A stretch of DNA of 64,000 nt from Mytilus edulis (lineage: Eukaryota; Mollusca; Bivalvia; Mytilida; Mytilidae), in the NCBI RefSeq assembly GCF_963676685.1, contig NC_092346.1, forward strand, positions 79,871,821 through 79,935,820. Reading direction: 5' to 3'. Below the pieces are notes generated by a model that did no database searches, was not told the DNA's origin, and saw only the letters and a list, made by a program, of their open reading frames with translations. Of this stretch, positions 35,706 to 47,806 are shown in pieces. Position 1 is the first letter of the stretch, and every line of letters starts with the position of its first letter. Position numbers and translations under genes: made by a program.

Positions 35706-36590
35706 GTAAAACTTTTTCTTTGTATCAATTATATATAAGACGTAAATGACCATTATCGTCGTCGTTATTTAAGCGTAAAGCAGTTATTAAACCAAAGAAA
35801 ATATGAATATTGTTGAAAAAACATGTTCGGTTTTTTTAGTAGTACAAAATAACATAGCGTCGCCCCGTGCATTTGCATCTTTTTATAGCGATTGGAATAA
35901 TAATAAAATATATGCTTTTATCCCACAATTGAACCGTATGGCTTAAATCCGAAGTTTTCAATTGCAAGCTTTGGCTTTTTCCATAAAATTAACATTAGCC
36001 AGAAAATGACCGATAATAGATACCAAAATGAATAAAGGTGTTAATATTATACATTTTGTACACCTTTTGTGATAATAAAATGATTGATGTAAGAATAAAT
36101 TATATCTGACCAAACAGTTCTTCTTCTGACCCTAATGTCCCCAGGCACTGATACAAATCATATAACAATCGCTGACCAGTTCATTAAGTCCTTTTAATGT
36201 TGATTAGTCTTAAAGTTCCTTCACAAATGACCAAACAAAGCTTTGTAATGGGCTCAAAAGTAACACCAATGAAATAAATTTGATTAACATGAAAGATGTC
36301 GTTTCATTTAAATTTCATGACGAAATTTCATGAAACCTGTAGGGAGTATTTTTGGTCCTGATAGTTCTCTTAAGGGACAGTATGCAAACAATTTCTGTTC
36401 ATTTCATAGCTAGCGTCCCATAGAAGCAAACACAATTTGACCTTGCTTTCTAAATTGTATGACGTTTTATTTCTGTGTTCCATATAGTTGCTATACTCAT
36501 GCACTGTACATGTTTTTCATTGTGAGGGAATAAATTTTTGATATTGGAACGAGCGGTATAGGATAGTTCTTCGTGAAGTTTTCTTGAATG
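35706..36590. other. Sequence after the secreted-protein exon
   Basis: If the donor at 35706 is used, this is an intron of the secreted-protein gene. If not, it holds possible poly(A) signals (AATAAA-like at about 35900 and 36031). No coding was found. Confidence 0.4.
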
Positions 36591-36639
36591 AGTTATATAT
36601 ATATAGGATATGTGTTCTAAGAACTAGCTGTATAGGCTA

Positions 36640-37385
36640 GGGTTTTCTTGGGAACGTGCTAGGAGGATTTTCTGAGAAGGAGCTGGTATAGACTTTGTTT
36701 TCTAGGGAACGTGTTAGGTGGATTTTCTGAGAAGGAGCTGGTATAGGCGGGAACGTGTTAGGAGGATTTTCTGAGAAGGAGCTGGTATAGGCTAGGATTT
36801 CTAGGGAACGTGTTAGGTGGATTTTCTTGGAAGGAGCTGGTATAGGCTAGGTTTTCTAGGGAACATGTTGGTGGATTTTCTGAGAAGGAGCTGGTATAGG
36901 CTAGGTTTTCTAGGGAACGTGTTGGGTGGATTTTCTTAGAAGGAGCTGGTATAGGCTAGGGTTTTCTAGGGAACGTGTTAGGTGGATTTTCTGAGAAGGA
37001 GCTGGTATAGGCTAGGTTTTCTAGGGAACGTGTTGGGTGGATTTTCTGAGAAGGAGCTGGTATAAGCTAGGTTTTCTAAGGAACGTGTGAGGTTGATTTT
37101 CTGAGAAGGAGCTGGTATATGCTAGGTTTTCTAGGGAACATGTTGGGTGGATTGTCTGAGAAGGAACCGGAATTGGCTAGGTTTTTTAGGGAACGTGTTA
37201 GGTTGATCTTCTGGGAAGGAGCTGGTATAGGCTAGGGTTTTCTAGGGAACGTGTTAGGTGGATTTTTTTAGAAGGAGCTGGTATAGGCTAGGTTTTCTGA
37301 GGAACGTGTGAGGTGGATTTTCTGAGAAGGAGCTGGTATATGTTAGGTTTTCTAGGGAACATGTTGGGTGGATTTTCTGAGAACA
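36640..37385 (+). repeat. Minisatellite, about 14 units of about 55 bp
   Basis: The unit is GGGAACGTGTTAGGTGGATT, TTCTGAGAAGGAGCTGGTAT, AGGCTAGGTTTTCTA. Fourteen GGAACRTG cores can be counted, with internal variants. Two neighbouring units (GAACGTGTGAGG then GAACATGTTGGG) recur as a pair about 220 bp apart (near 37080 and 37300), so part of the array has a four-unit higher order. There is no long open frame. Confidence 0.95.
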
Positions 37386-37389
37386 AGCA

Positions 37390-38213
37390 GAATATGTTAT
37401 TATGAGATCGAGCTCTATATCACATTTTTGTCTTGCAATGAACTGTATAGGATAGGTTTTCTTAAAATGAGATGTACACGATAGTTTTTCGAAAATAGGT
37501 TAGGATGAATATTCAGTAATTAATTTGTACGCTTAATTACGGACTTAAATTTAGTCAAAATTTGACAGTAAAAATGTTACAATACCGAAAAGAGGTACAT
37601 TACATATTTTTTTTTTCGCTATGTCCCTTGTACTAGGCCAAAATCAATTTGACTTACATATAGCAATAGACAGGCATTTATTACTTCGTGAACTCATTCT
37701 GTCAAGTGATTTACAATTCGTGGTAAACCAAAGCAGTATGTATCTGTCAAAATCAAGCCTTTGGCTTTCGATGTCAAATAAATATATTACTACGATGAAC
37801 CTAGCAACAGTAATAGAAGTTCAGTGAAAGTTAGTCCTCAGAATACTAATGTTTATAAATCCTGTTTTACATATTTTAAATTTTTCCATTAAAATGATAA
37901 ACGACATTCGTCCTATTATATATTCACAAAAACCTGAAAGAAAAGTATAAAATGAATGATACAGGTTCATTCAAAGATCATAAACAAATTCTATAACTAC
38001 GAGCATATGATTGATTTTTGTTGTCTCAAGGTAACACAGTACAAAGATTTTTTCACTCCTAATCAGACAACTTTAAACTAAAGTAATTCATTTCATCCTT
38101 CTTTAAATTTTATAAGATGAGGTACCAAAAGAAAGAAGACAGATTAATCTTTCAAACTGTGATAATTTCATTGTGACATAGTTATTACATAATTAATTGT
38201 TATGTAATTAGTT
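37390..38213. other. Stretch with no recognisable gene
   Basis: AT-rich sequence between the minisatellite and the long inverted repeat; short open frames only. Confidence 0.5.
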
Positions 38214-38551
38214 GCTTTATTGTGATATCTACACTTGATTGAATTTAGCGTCTTTGTTATTCATAGCATTTCAAAATATTTTATAGATTCTTGTACAACA
38301 CAGTCTGACCTCCAAATCCGTGTCTCAGATTTCCAAAAAAAACATCAATTGAACAAATGTATAACTAATTAAAATAAGTGATATCTTATGAATTTATGTC
38401 GCAAATTTCATTGGAGGTTTATGAGAGAATGAAATACAATAGGAAAAAAACTGATACAAAACTGTGTTGTACAAGAATCTATAAAATATTTTAGGATGCT
38501 ATGAAAAGCAAAGAAACTAAATTCATTCAAGTGTGGAAATCACAATATAGC
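38214..38551. mobile_element. Foldback element with arms of about 90 bp
   Basis: The left arm 38214-38304 (GCTTTATTGTGATATCTACA to TTGTACAACACAGT) and the right arm 38461-38551 (ACTGTGTTGTACAAGAATCT to CACAATATAGC) are reverse complements over about 90 bases with a few mismatches and indels; the inner 38 bases are almost perfect. The 156-bp spacer is unrelated. This fits a MITE or foldback element, or an inverted duplication; no target duplication was clear. Confidence 0.8.
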
Positions 38552-38649
38552 ATCAATCGAGACCGATAAATAGGTTTTGCGATGCCAGAAGTCTTTTAAA
38601 GTGTTATTCGTAGTGTTTTGTGGGCTGTTGTCTATTTGCCTGTTCGATT

Positions 38650-39020
38650 TATGGTTTTTATTTGTACGATAGAAGTGCAGATATGGTTTTTGTTTAGCAC
38701 GGTGGCATTGTCTGTACGACCTTTGGTTTTTATTTTACCACGATGGTATTTTCTGTGCGACCAAAGGTTTTTGTTTTACCTCGATGGTATTGTCTGTGCG
38801 ACCAAAGGTTTTTGTTTTACCTCGATGGTATTGTATGTACGACAATATTTTTTTTTGTTTTACCACGATGGTATTGTTTGTACGAGCAGATGTTTTTGTT
38901 TTACCATGATGGTATTGTTTGTTCGACCAAAGGTTTTATTTTACCACGACGGTATTGATTGTGCGACCTATGGTTTTGTTTTACCGTGACGCTATTGTCT
39001 GTATGACCTAAGTTGTGTTT
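38650..39020 (+). repeat. Minisatellite of about 41-bp units
   Basis: The unit is CGACCAAAGGTTTTTGTTTT, ACCTCGATGGTATTGTCTGT plus one base. About nine copies of varying length are present. Because 41 is not a multiple of three, the repeat is read in all three frames (repeated VRPKVF-, LYHDG- and FTSMV-like peptides); the open frame of 123 codons across it is a by-product. Confidence 0.9.
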
Positions 39021-39639
39021 TCCCCCTTGGTATCATCTTTCTTATAAGGTAAAGACGTTGAGATAGATTGTGATTCAAATGTCATCGATGTTATTTCACA
39101 ATAAACACTTCCTCTGGTTTTATGACGTACTGAAGTACGACACATTTCTAGTGAAGATGTATATAATTACATTTGATTATTATTCTAAGAGTATAGTTGA
39201 ACGTCTTATGAAAGACTTTGGGATCGGCTTTGTTTTTGTGGTCAATACATGTCGTTGTGTTAATGTCTAATGGACAAATACACCAGAACTCCTTGTATTC
39301 ACATTTGAAATATATTTCTGACGCAGTTTTAGCATGTTTTTGGTAAAAACCAAAGTATTCATTTTTTTAACACTTTTTGATAAACATGAATGAAAGTTTT
39401 TTTCCTGTGAAGGTACGATTTGTTTTATGAATGAATGACCCATATTCTTTGTTTTTCTATTAGAACATATACGGTTTTCAACTGTAAAAAAGTGTCTTAA
39501 AATAATATGCCATGCTATAAAACGCCACGATTCCAGAAAATGTATGAATACATTTTCAAAGACTTTAATGTTTTCTTCACCAAATCTCCAAAAAAGGAAG
39601 AAACAAAAAAAACCAAAAAAAGACATTTACTAATAAGTA

Positions 39640-40990
39640 CTAGTACTACAAATCAGTTAAAGTCTGAAATGGGCAGTATGTGTACTCGATTGTACTGATT
39701 TTTACTCGAACAATCGGCATTGGTATGTATTTTTCTCGATATTACTCGACTGCAGTCTGGAAAATACTAAGCAGACTGAACTTGTACTTGATCTTTACTT
39801 TACCAGACCTTAACCACTTAATAAATTCTTAACCGTACTTCACCGTTTCTTACTATGCATGAACCAAAATTAGAAAATACACAAGTCTAACGAAGACTAG
39901 GGATCCTGACTTGGGACAGGTGTTAAACATGTTTGACCAATTCTGACTTTTACCTTATTAATAGACACCACACAAACTCCGAGGCATATAAATGAACAAG
40001 ACTTACAAATGCTAGGGGTTCCTGACCTGGGGCAGGCGCATTTATACAGCGACAGGGATAAACATGCTTTGTGAGATCTCAACCATCCCCTTTAACATCT
40101 ACAGCCATTTGTGGAATAAACAAACACATAGCAAGTCTGGACCATACTTGACCCTTTCCGACTGTTATTTAATTAATTCTTTTAATAAATAATAATCAAC
40201 AACAACATGTGTATGACATTTATTAGTTATAGAATAGGTATACTTTTTCATTTCATATTCATTTAACTTAACTGTCTGCTAATTTGATCAGACTCTGATT
40301 TATTGTCAAATTCAATTGAAATGGTTTTAACAATTTCTCTTCAGAGATTTCATTGATATAAGAACTTAGGAACTAATAGACCCCCCACAAAAATGGATAG
40401 AAAATAAGTTGGACATCCGAGGATTGTTATATATGGTAAAAATGACCCAAGATACTAGTATTTGAATTTAAATGAATTAACACATTTTTATCAATTTAAA
40501 TGTTAACTAATGCTTAATAATGTAAAATACAATAATTCATGTTAAATGCAAAAATGTGTCTTTTGGTTTCTTGGGTTGTTTGAGTTACTGTCTCACTAAA
40601 TATCCCATGTTATTCATCTTCCAATACCTGACATTCTGTTATTTTTATATTAATTTTCAACATAACCAATTTCAGTCTTACTTGTCTGATGATTCTAACA
40701 CAAAATGATGTATTGTTGAATAAATTATTGTAATTTACACATTAAGGATAGATCAAATAGAAATAGACTTGCCGGGCCATTAGTCTAGTATGGTCAAGTA
40801 AAGGTCGAGTACAAGTGGAGAATTGGTTAAATCTATCTAGTATGGTCTAGATTAAGACCAAGTACAAGACAGTTCAGTCAAGTCAGATTGACATTAAGTA
40901 ATTTCGAGCGAATTTCAGACTTATCCATATCGGTGTAGTAAAGACCAATACAGTCGAGAACAAACATTATGGAATTTATACAGTAGTTTT
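39640..40990. mobile_element. Candidate element with inverted GTACTYGAYCTTTACTT ends
   Basis: The left side has ACTTGTACTTGATCTTTACT (from 39780) among several TACTCGA motifs. The right side has the reverse complement of ACTTGTACTCGACCTTTACT near 40795-40825, with more GTACTTGG and GACTGTAT motifs. Between them lies a copy of a dispersed repeat (39875-40135). Ends and class are uncertain; no target duplication was identified. Confidence 0.4.
39875..40135 (+). repeat. Dispersed repeat (CAACAACC...CAGCGAGAAA family), 3' part
   Basis: Two overlapping pieces carry CTGACTTGGGACAGG (39908) and CTGACCTGGGGCAGGCGCAT (40021), then GATAAACATGCTTTGTGAGA and TCAACCATCCCC. It resembles 9410-9448 joined to 11702-11770, which proves where the 2.25-kb insertion lies. 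Confidence 0.65.
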
Positions 40991-40999
40991 ACCTTTGTA

Positions 41000-42385
41000 T
41001 ATGATAAAATAATCTGTTCATTTCATATTTGTACTGGTTAGCAGTTGATGTTCCTGACATTAAATACAATCTTTTACAATGCAACGCAATATATAAACTG
41101 AAATTTAAAGTATTCCTTCTATGCATAAAACTGTGTTACACCAACATTGTTTGATTTCCTAGCAAATTAAAACGTGACAGATTTTGAAATTGACATAGAA
41201 ACCTTGTTTCACGAAAAATCGAGAACGGCTATTTCACCAAAGTCATTCGCAAATGCAAAAAAAAATCAAACCATTTATGTTCAATTTTCAAGAAGATCGG
41301 GCGACGGGTCTTTCGAAAGTATCCTTAATTTTGATATATAATTATGCTGGGAAGATTATCCGAAGGCGTTAACTTTAGAAAGGTTGCGTAGTTTGTACAG
41401 AGAGAGCCTCCAAAATATGCATTTAATATTTTGATTACATTGTATTAATGCGTGGAAAGAACTCGTACCTTACATATTTACGTCTCAACTGTCTCCTTTG
41501 TTTTACGTAAAACCATTAGAGAACAGTCAGTGTGATTTGTAATTCGTAAACAAATTAATCTCGTAACATTATCAAACTGTCATTGAGAGTTATTAGCATT
41601 GTGTTTGGATTGCTGTAATTATAGAAAACAAAATTGGAAAGAATTTGTGATCATTTATTATCATTTTTTTATTGCAATATAATATTATTATCATACAGAT
41701 TGAATTCAAACTAATTCCCGAACGGTAGTGACTAATTTCGTAAGGCCTTTTCAATTTGTAAACATTTTTTTGTTAATGCGTTGTTGTTTAATTGGTTTCT
41801 GGTAGAACATTTAGAAGCTTAGCTTCACAAATCAATTTTGATTGTTTTGCCCATGCGAGGATATTAGAAAAACAAATCAATACATTGTTTTAGTATATTC
41901 AAATATAACATCTTAATCTAGTCCTTCAACTTTATAGAATTAGTAAAGAACTTGACATTTTGACCCTGTAATTAGTACGACATGAGTTTGATTATGTGAC
42001 ACATGGTATTACCGTTTTGAATTGAGATCTTTGGCTTGCATTTCATTTACTGGTAGAAGTCATTAGTTAATTTATGTATATCATTGTCATGTTTCTTAAT
42101 TCCCATTGTTAACTATTCTAACATCGACTCGGACTTCTAGTAAACCTACTGCGCGTTTTGCTGTGTGATTGTTAATTCCACATTTGCTAGAGGTATATCG
42201 GAGGGTTAATATCTTCCAATTCATGTTCAATCCCGCGACATTTCGCGTTGGTCACAACTTCACGAGCCTCTATCCGCTGTTAGTCTGGTGTTTTTTTGTT
42301 GTTTTTTTTAGATTTCTTTTTTTTTATTAAATATTGGTTCATTTGTATGTTTGGTTGTATAGTGTGGCATTAAATTCGCGGAATT
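41000..42385. other. Stretch with no recognisable gene
   Basis: AT-rich; nothing supported on either strand. Confidence 0.5.
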
Positions 42386-42389
42386 AGTA

Positions 42390-42545
42390 TATATAGATCT
42401 GTTTAAGGGAAAGCTGAAACCCGTCTCCGGGTGCAGACTTTTTCACTGCTTTGAAGACCCATTGACAGCATTGGGCTGCTTTCTGTTCTTTGGTCTGATT
42501 GGTGTTTTTTTTTTACACATTCCATGTTTCAATTGTCTCTCATGT
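42390..42545 (-). repeat. Dispersed repeat (CAACAACC...CAGCGAGAAA family), minus strand
   Basis: The plus strand reads CCCGTCTCCGGGTGCAGAC, TTTCACTGCTTTGAAGACCC, ATTGGGCTGCTTTCTGTTCT and TTTCAATTGTCTC. This is the reverse complement of the block at about 9200-9320. Confidence 0.65.
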
Positions 42546-42605
42546 CTATAACATTTTATGAATATGAAATACATTCACTGTTTGAAACTTTAAATATATT
42601 TTCAG

Positions 42606-42900
42606 AAGGCTAAGAAGCAAGTATAAGAGAAGAGCATTGATATCCAGTTTCATACGAAGCACATATTAAAGTGGTATCTACAAAGGAAAGCTAATACACA
42701 AAGACGACGTTAGCTGTAAAGATCGTTGCATCAGATCAAGTTGATATCAGTGACAACAGAACCGAAAAGGAACAATACTTGAAGAGATTCAGTGCTTCGA
42801 GAAGGTCCCCTTTCGATGACAGCTCTTTCCAATAGCTCCGGACCGATGCGTTTCATAACCTGACCACGGATAAACACTTGTCACAATGTTTCGTATTTTT
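42606..42900 (+). other. Candidate untranslated exon
   Basis: A good acceptor (AATATATTTTCAG ending at 42605) opens about 290 bp of markedly less AT-rich sequence with stops in all frames. It would suit a 3' UTR exon of the secreted-protein gene, whose last donor is at 35706, or of an unknown gene. An AATAAA lies near 43216. There is no direct link. Confidence 0.25.
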
Positions 42901-43444
42901 ATTTATTTATCTGATTCCACTGACCCTTCTCTGTTTTCGATTCTATATTACGTTTTTTTGTTTATTTATTTATTGATTGTTTGTTTTACTTTACTTAGAT
43001 ACTTGTATGAATCGTTTTATTTTTCTCTTCGAGCTTAATCACAAGAAGATGAGGGATATGTGTCAAAGAGACAGCAACCAATCGTTGACCGACAACTATT
43101 TAGAGTAGAGTTAAACTTTTTAACACATGAAATGTTTATTTCTTCATAAAACTTATTACTTTCTCATATTCTACAAAGTATAAACTATTTAAGAATATAT
43201 GAAATTGTAATTTAAATAAAACTGAAAACTACAATAATTCTGACTGCAATTGTTGTATTGGAACACAGACCCCATTTGATAAGTTTTCAAAAGGCTTGAT
43301 ATAATTAACAGCTTTATATTTATTTAAACCAATGAATTTATCTTGATATTATAACTATGCCTCCATCGAGTTCAGGGTTCTGGTTTTTGAAATATCATAG
43401 GACTAAATCATCTCTTAAACTTGTCTAAAGAAAAACAACTTAGA

Positions 43445-43525
43445 AAAGTGGCGTTGGGCGTTGTCGGTTTGTCATTGACTTATGAGTTTGAATATCCATT
43501 TGGTATCTGCCGCCTCTTTTAGTTT
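43445..43525 (+). repeat. Fragment of the retroelement 3' UTR
   Basis: GTTGTCGGTTTGTCATTGAC, TTATGAGTTTGAATATCCAT and TTGGTATCTGCCGCCTC correspond to the 3' UTR seen on the minus strand at 24425-24500 and 32165-32235, here in sense on the plus strand. Confidence 0.6.
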
Positions 43526-43984
43526 AAAGTGATGTATTTGAACGTGTCATAAGTAAGGATAAATACTAAAATGTTTCGTAATGTGAGGACACCTAAATAC
43601 ATGTCTTCAGATGGTATAAGAAAATTCATTAACATATTTCCTATGCGTTTATTTCAATAAAACATTAGTCTGTTGATGCGTCAAAGGTGTTAATATACGA
43701 GATAGTGTAATGTAATCTTGTCAATGGTAACTTATCAAATGTATAATTTCTTTTAAATCAATTCCAAACGAAGTTATCGTGTGAGGCGTACCGGCGTACA
43801 TGTAAAATGCATGTGAACGGTTCATTAAAAAATGTTAAACTATGCAAACATAAGTTTTTACTATTGATAACCAAAAGATCACTGGGAAGAGTTCATTCCG
43901 ATGCAAGCATGTACATGTTTGTAGTGAAAAGTTGTTTGTCCTATATTTTTCATTAATCATCAGAACAAAGATTAGGAGGTGTTT

Positions 43985-44215
43985 GATTTATTAAAATATC
44001 CATAATACGTGTTTATATGTGTGTTGGCGTTTGTTTTTGTTGTACTACGGTGTTCCTGTTGTTTCTTTATTTTCCTCTTATAGTTGAAGTGTTTCCCTCG
44101 GTTTTGGTTTTTAGCCCTGAATTTTTTTCTCAATCGATTTATGACCTTTGAACACTGGTAAACTACTGTTGCCTTTATATACGCTGACAACTCAAATAGT
44201 TTGACAAAACACGGA
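43985..44215 (+). repeat. Dispersed repeat (TTTATGACCTTTGAACACTG family)
   Basis: TTCCTCTTATAGTTGAAGTG, CCCTCGGTTTTGG, TCAATCGATTTATGACC and ACTACTGTTGCC. Related copies are at 45500-45850, 61200-61665 and 63415-63865 (plus) and at 54995-55165 and 62698-62795 (minus). Confidence 0.75.
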
Positions 44216-44219
44216 CACA

Positions 44220-45495
44220 ACGAACATTTGACAAAACACGGTCACGACGAACATATAGTCTTGTCCTGTCGAATTTGTTTCAAATGGATGGAATGAGAAA
44301 AAGAAACTTTGAAGGACAGAGGCCTATTACATAATATTTACTTCATTATCCTTGTTAATATGAATATTAATACTAATTGTTGCGAACCATTAAATTACTA
44401 ATGATAACATGCAACTATTTAACTGAAGAAAGTAATTTTCAATTTTCGACCGACAGTCTAATCAATTGTAAACGTTATAAAGATCAATCCAATTCTCAGA
44501 AATACATTCTGTATAATTACTCAATAATAACCTATTTTTCAACATTTTACATCCCTGTCATTATACTCGATTTAATTGACTTTTGATCTAGAGGCGTTTT
44601 CTTAATCTCGTACAGGAGAAAAATTAGTTTTTATGGTCATCTAAGTGATATTAATCTTTTTAATACTTAAAAGGTTTTATGGAAAACTGCTTACTTAATC
44701 TTTCTATCTGACTGTAACTGCGTACGGGAAATGACAGTTTGATGAATGATTATTAACCAATTGAAATTAATCGAAATTAATCATTCAATTGCTTTTTAAG
44801 TCCATGTTTTTCAAAGTACCATAATTTGAAAGAAAACAAATCAGACACACTGCCAGTAAAAGTCATTTGTTTGGTCTTTCCATGAATGCTCCCACTTTTA
44901 AAAGTCAACAAATTAAAATAAAAAGAGGATTGAAGGGTCGATTTGATCAGTAACATTCTTTTCAAGCTTTTTTTTAAGATAGCTTTGTTCTGAAATTGTG
45001 ATATATTGGGGGATACAAAGGTTCCAATAACAATCTGAACTAAGACTGTTATACAATGATCACGAGGGAAACAAGAAAAAGACACAAATAGTCAACAAAA
45101 CACAACAAATATTAAATGTTTCAGAAAGGAACCACCAAAACAATCCAAGGCACCGTAAACTCTATGCTCGTGAACAACAATAAACATTTTCTGTTCCACA
45201 TGTAAATCCCGTACTTACGTTCTAACAGGTTAAACCTTAGGATAAAACGCTTTCTGTGGTGAACGATATTAATGATTTAGTATCTCCATGCGTTAGCAGT
45301 TGCCATATATTTAAAAAAAAAAAAAAATACAGACAGTACACTGACGTTCTGGAAAATTGTATCAACTTAGATATATATTATTTCATTTGCATTATATCCT
45401 AGAAAGTTTCAACATGCACAGATCATTAAAAATATCGAATTTATGATTCCCCTATGCTTAGAACTATTATTTGTAAACAAAATGTAACGCGTTTT
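44220..45495. other. Stretch with no recognisable gene
   Basis: Open frames of up to 102 codons occur on the minus strand but have no motif, no codon bias and no splice context. Confidence 0.5.
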
Positions 45496-45499
45496 CAGT

Positions 45500-45850
45500 G
45501 TTTTGTCGAAATGCCCTATTGTAATGTTTGTTTGTGTATTTCTCTGTCCGAAATGTTCTTCCATTTATCTGTACTGTAGTCCTGTCATGTAGTGTTATCG
45601 TTTTAGTGTTATATTTAATATTGCCATAAAGCGCGAGGTTTTTCTTAAAATGTTCTGTACCAAGTCCGGAAAATGGCTATTGTTATCTAATAGTTCGTTT
45701 CTGTTTGTGCTATATTTTAGTGTTTCTGTTGTGTCGTTGTTTTCCTCTTATATTTGTGTGTTCCCCCCAGTTTTAGTTTGTAACCCGGATTTGTTTTTCT
45801 TAATCGATTTATGAATTTCGAACAGCGGTATACTACTGTTGCCTTATCTA
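45500..45850 (+). repeat. Dispersed repeat (TTTATGAC...ACTACTGTTGCC family)
   Basis: GTTTGTTTGTGTATTTCTCT, TAAAGCGCGAGG, CTGTACCAAGTCCGGAAAAT, TTTTCCTCTTATATTTG and TATACTACTGTTGCC. A longer, diverged copy of the 61.2-kb repeat. Confidence 0.75.
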
Positions 45851-46769
45851 AACGAAAAATTAAAATATAAACGACGTAACTTATCGTATAGTATACATTC
45901 AAAGGTAACATGATATAGATGTTAACCTTTTTTCCCTGCTACCTTTATTATGATCGAAAAAAAAAATTAACCTAAAATACTCTAAAGTTAAAATATGAAA
46001 ATAAATAAGATGTATCGTTCTATCAAGAAGTAGAAAGAAAGCTTTTACATGGAGCGTTCATATGACTTGGGATCGTCTTAAAATAGGCGTAAGCCCATCC
46101 GGAACAGGATTATCTTAGACCAACTTTTCAGTAACGGTCTAGGACGTATACTAGGATGCCCTTTTGATAGTCCTAACACCAGTTATATCATACAATATAT
46201 CACAGAACATGTTTAATGATAATTTCTAAATCCAGACCCATGTACACACAAATATTATTTTCTTTCTTACTATTGTCAATTTACCAATTATTTTAGTGTT
46301 TGATATTAACAATTTCTTTTTGAAGATGTATGTACTACAGGTGTTATGCAAATTTAATAGCTGACTTTTTGAATTAAGCAAGATGAAGATTTTGATTTTG
46401 CAATACGATAGGGACTTTCCGTTTTGAAATTTCCTTGGTGTTCATTATTGTGTTATTTTACTTTTGATTTCATTTGAACTGGTAAATAGTCTCAATGGTA
46501 GTAGTGTCGTATCTTGTTTTAGTTCAATGTTGCTATTGCAGACTAATTCTAAGACACTGGTTTCTGGATGTTGTCACATTAATCATGTTCTGTGTTATGA
46601 ACACTTATTTTCATACATCCTGTCGATACTTATATGTTGGCATTTCAAAAGGTATTTGCGCTGATTGATATTCCAGTCTGCAACATAATGGATTATGTAT
46701 AGGAACTCCAAGTACTCTTAGATCAGTGCTATGTATGTAAACCCCGTTTGTTTTTCTAGCCTTTCTGAT

Positions 46770-46890
46770 TAGTAAAACCATTAGTTTTCTCGATTGAATG
46801 GTTTTATGTTTTGACATTTCGGGGCATTTTGACTAAAATTGGTACCGTAAATGTAATTAATACGGTATTGGGCTTTATACGGAGACATAT
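46770..46890 (+). repeat. Dispersed repeat (GAGTTGTCTCAT family), partial
   Basis: TTAGTTTTCTCGATTGAATG, TTTTGACATTTCGGGGCATT and ACGGTATTGGGCTTTA match the block at 57570-57650. Confidence 0.6.
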
Positions 46891-47140
46891 CGTTGCTCAA
46901 ACTACGTCATTGATTTCTGGTGAAAAGTTAACATACCCTTCTTACTATTCTTATATTTAAACTTTGGTTTCCCGTTCGCTCTATTATCTTTAAATAGGTG
47001 ACTTATTTTTTGCGACTTTTCTTTCGTTTTTCTAACAACTAATGATGACTGAAATCTCCATTTAGGCCTTCGTATACTTTAAATCCAACTGTATCTCAAT
47101 TAAAACCTTAAATTACACTTTTTCTTTCTTATAATGAAAA

Positions 47141-47784
47141 TGTAAGATTTGAAATATTCAAATTTTAAATATAAGTTTATTATTTATTAAATGTTTAACT
47201 AACATATTCATTTATTCTTGTAAGAATAAGAAACACAGTTTTTACTATTTATTTATGAAAGCGCTAATGTAACGTTGCGCTCTTTTGAACAACACATTTT
47301 CCCGTTTCTGTTTTATGACGTTACGCCTTTGACGTAACTTCGTCGTCTAGACTTTATTTTGATAACATACGGATGCACATTATTTATTAGACAGATCAAA
47401 GTTGGTAAGAAACTTTTTATGTATACTATCTTTTTATTATATCAAAACTTATTTAAAGAGAGAAAACATTGTGTACTATTTATTAGAAATATGCGTAACT
47501 TTTAATTATTATTTTAAACGTAATTTAACTTACGAGAGAAATTATGATACCTGAATGAAATGGTTTTATTGTTTGTTTAGTTTAATATGAATACTTAAAC
47601 ATGTACATCTTATTATAATTTATGTATTTTATTTATGTGAAATTATTCTTTATTTGTAGAGAATCGATTATTAGCGACCATATGATTTTTATAAAAGAAT
47701 AAAAGATAGATACATGGTGCAACTTAACTCGCATACTCATTTCTTCGCCCTAAGTTAAACTTTATGTGATTCGTACAATTCTCA
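47141..47784 (+). repeat. Complete LTR in reversed orientation (left end)
   Basis: 644 bp from TGTAAGATTTG to GTACAATTCTCA, the reverse complement of the right-hand LTR. It is followed by ACT, the same three bases that follow the LTR on the leader side (54089-54087). It contains two TGACGT motifs (47316, 47330), possible CREB/ATF-type sites. Confidence 0.93.
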
Positions 47785-47806
47785 ACTTGTACGAATCACA
47801 TAAACA
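47763..47806. repeat. Palindromic LTR-LTR junction
   Basis: TTATGTGATTCGTACAA and its reverse complement face each other across TTCTCAAC, giving a hairpin with arms of about 17 bp. It is the point at which the two LTRs are fused tail to tail. Confidence 0.9.

Noticed and set aside
38618..38989. 123-codon open frame with repeated FTSMVL/YHDGIV-like peptides
   Set aside because: It lies entirely over a 41-bp minisatellite whose length is not a multiple of three; the frame is a by-product and has no signal, motif or splice support.
39267..39626. 119-codon minus-strand open frame
   Set aside because: No recognisable domain, biased to Phe/Lys as expected of AT-rich sequence, overlapped by an equally open plus-strand frame, and no splice context.
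44777..45085. 102-codon minus-strand open frame
   Set aside because: No domain, no signal peptide, no splice sites that make sense; ordinary for AT-rich DNA.
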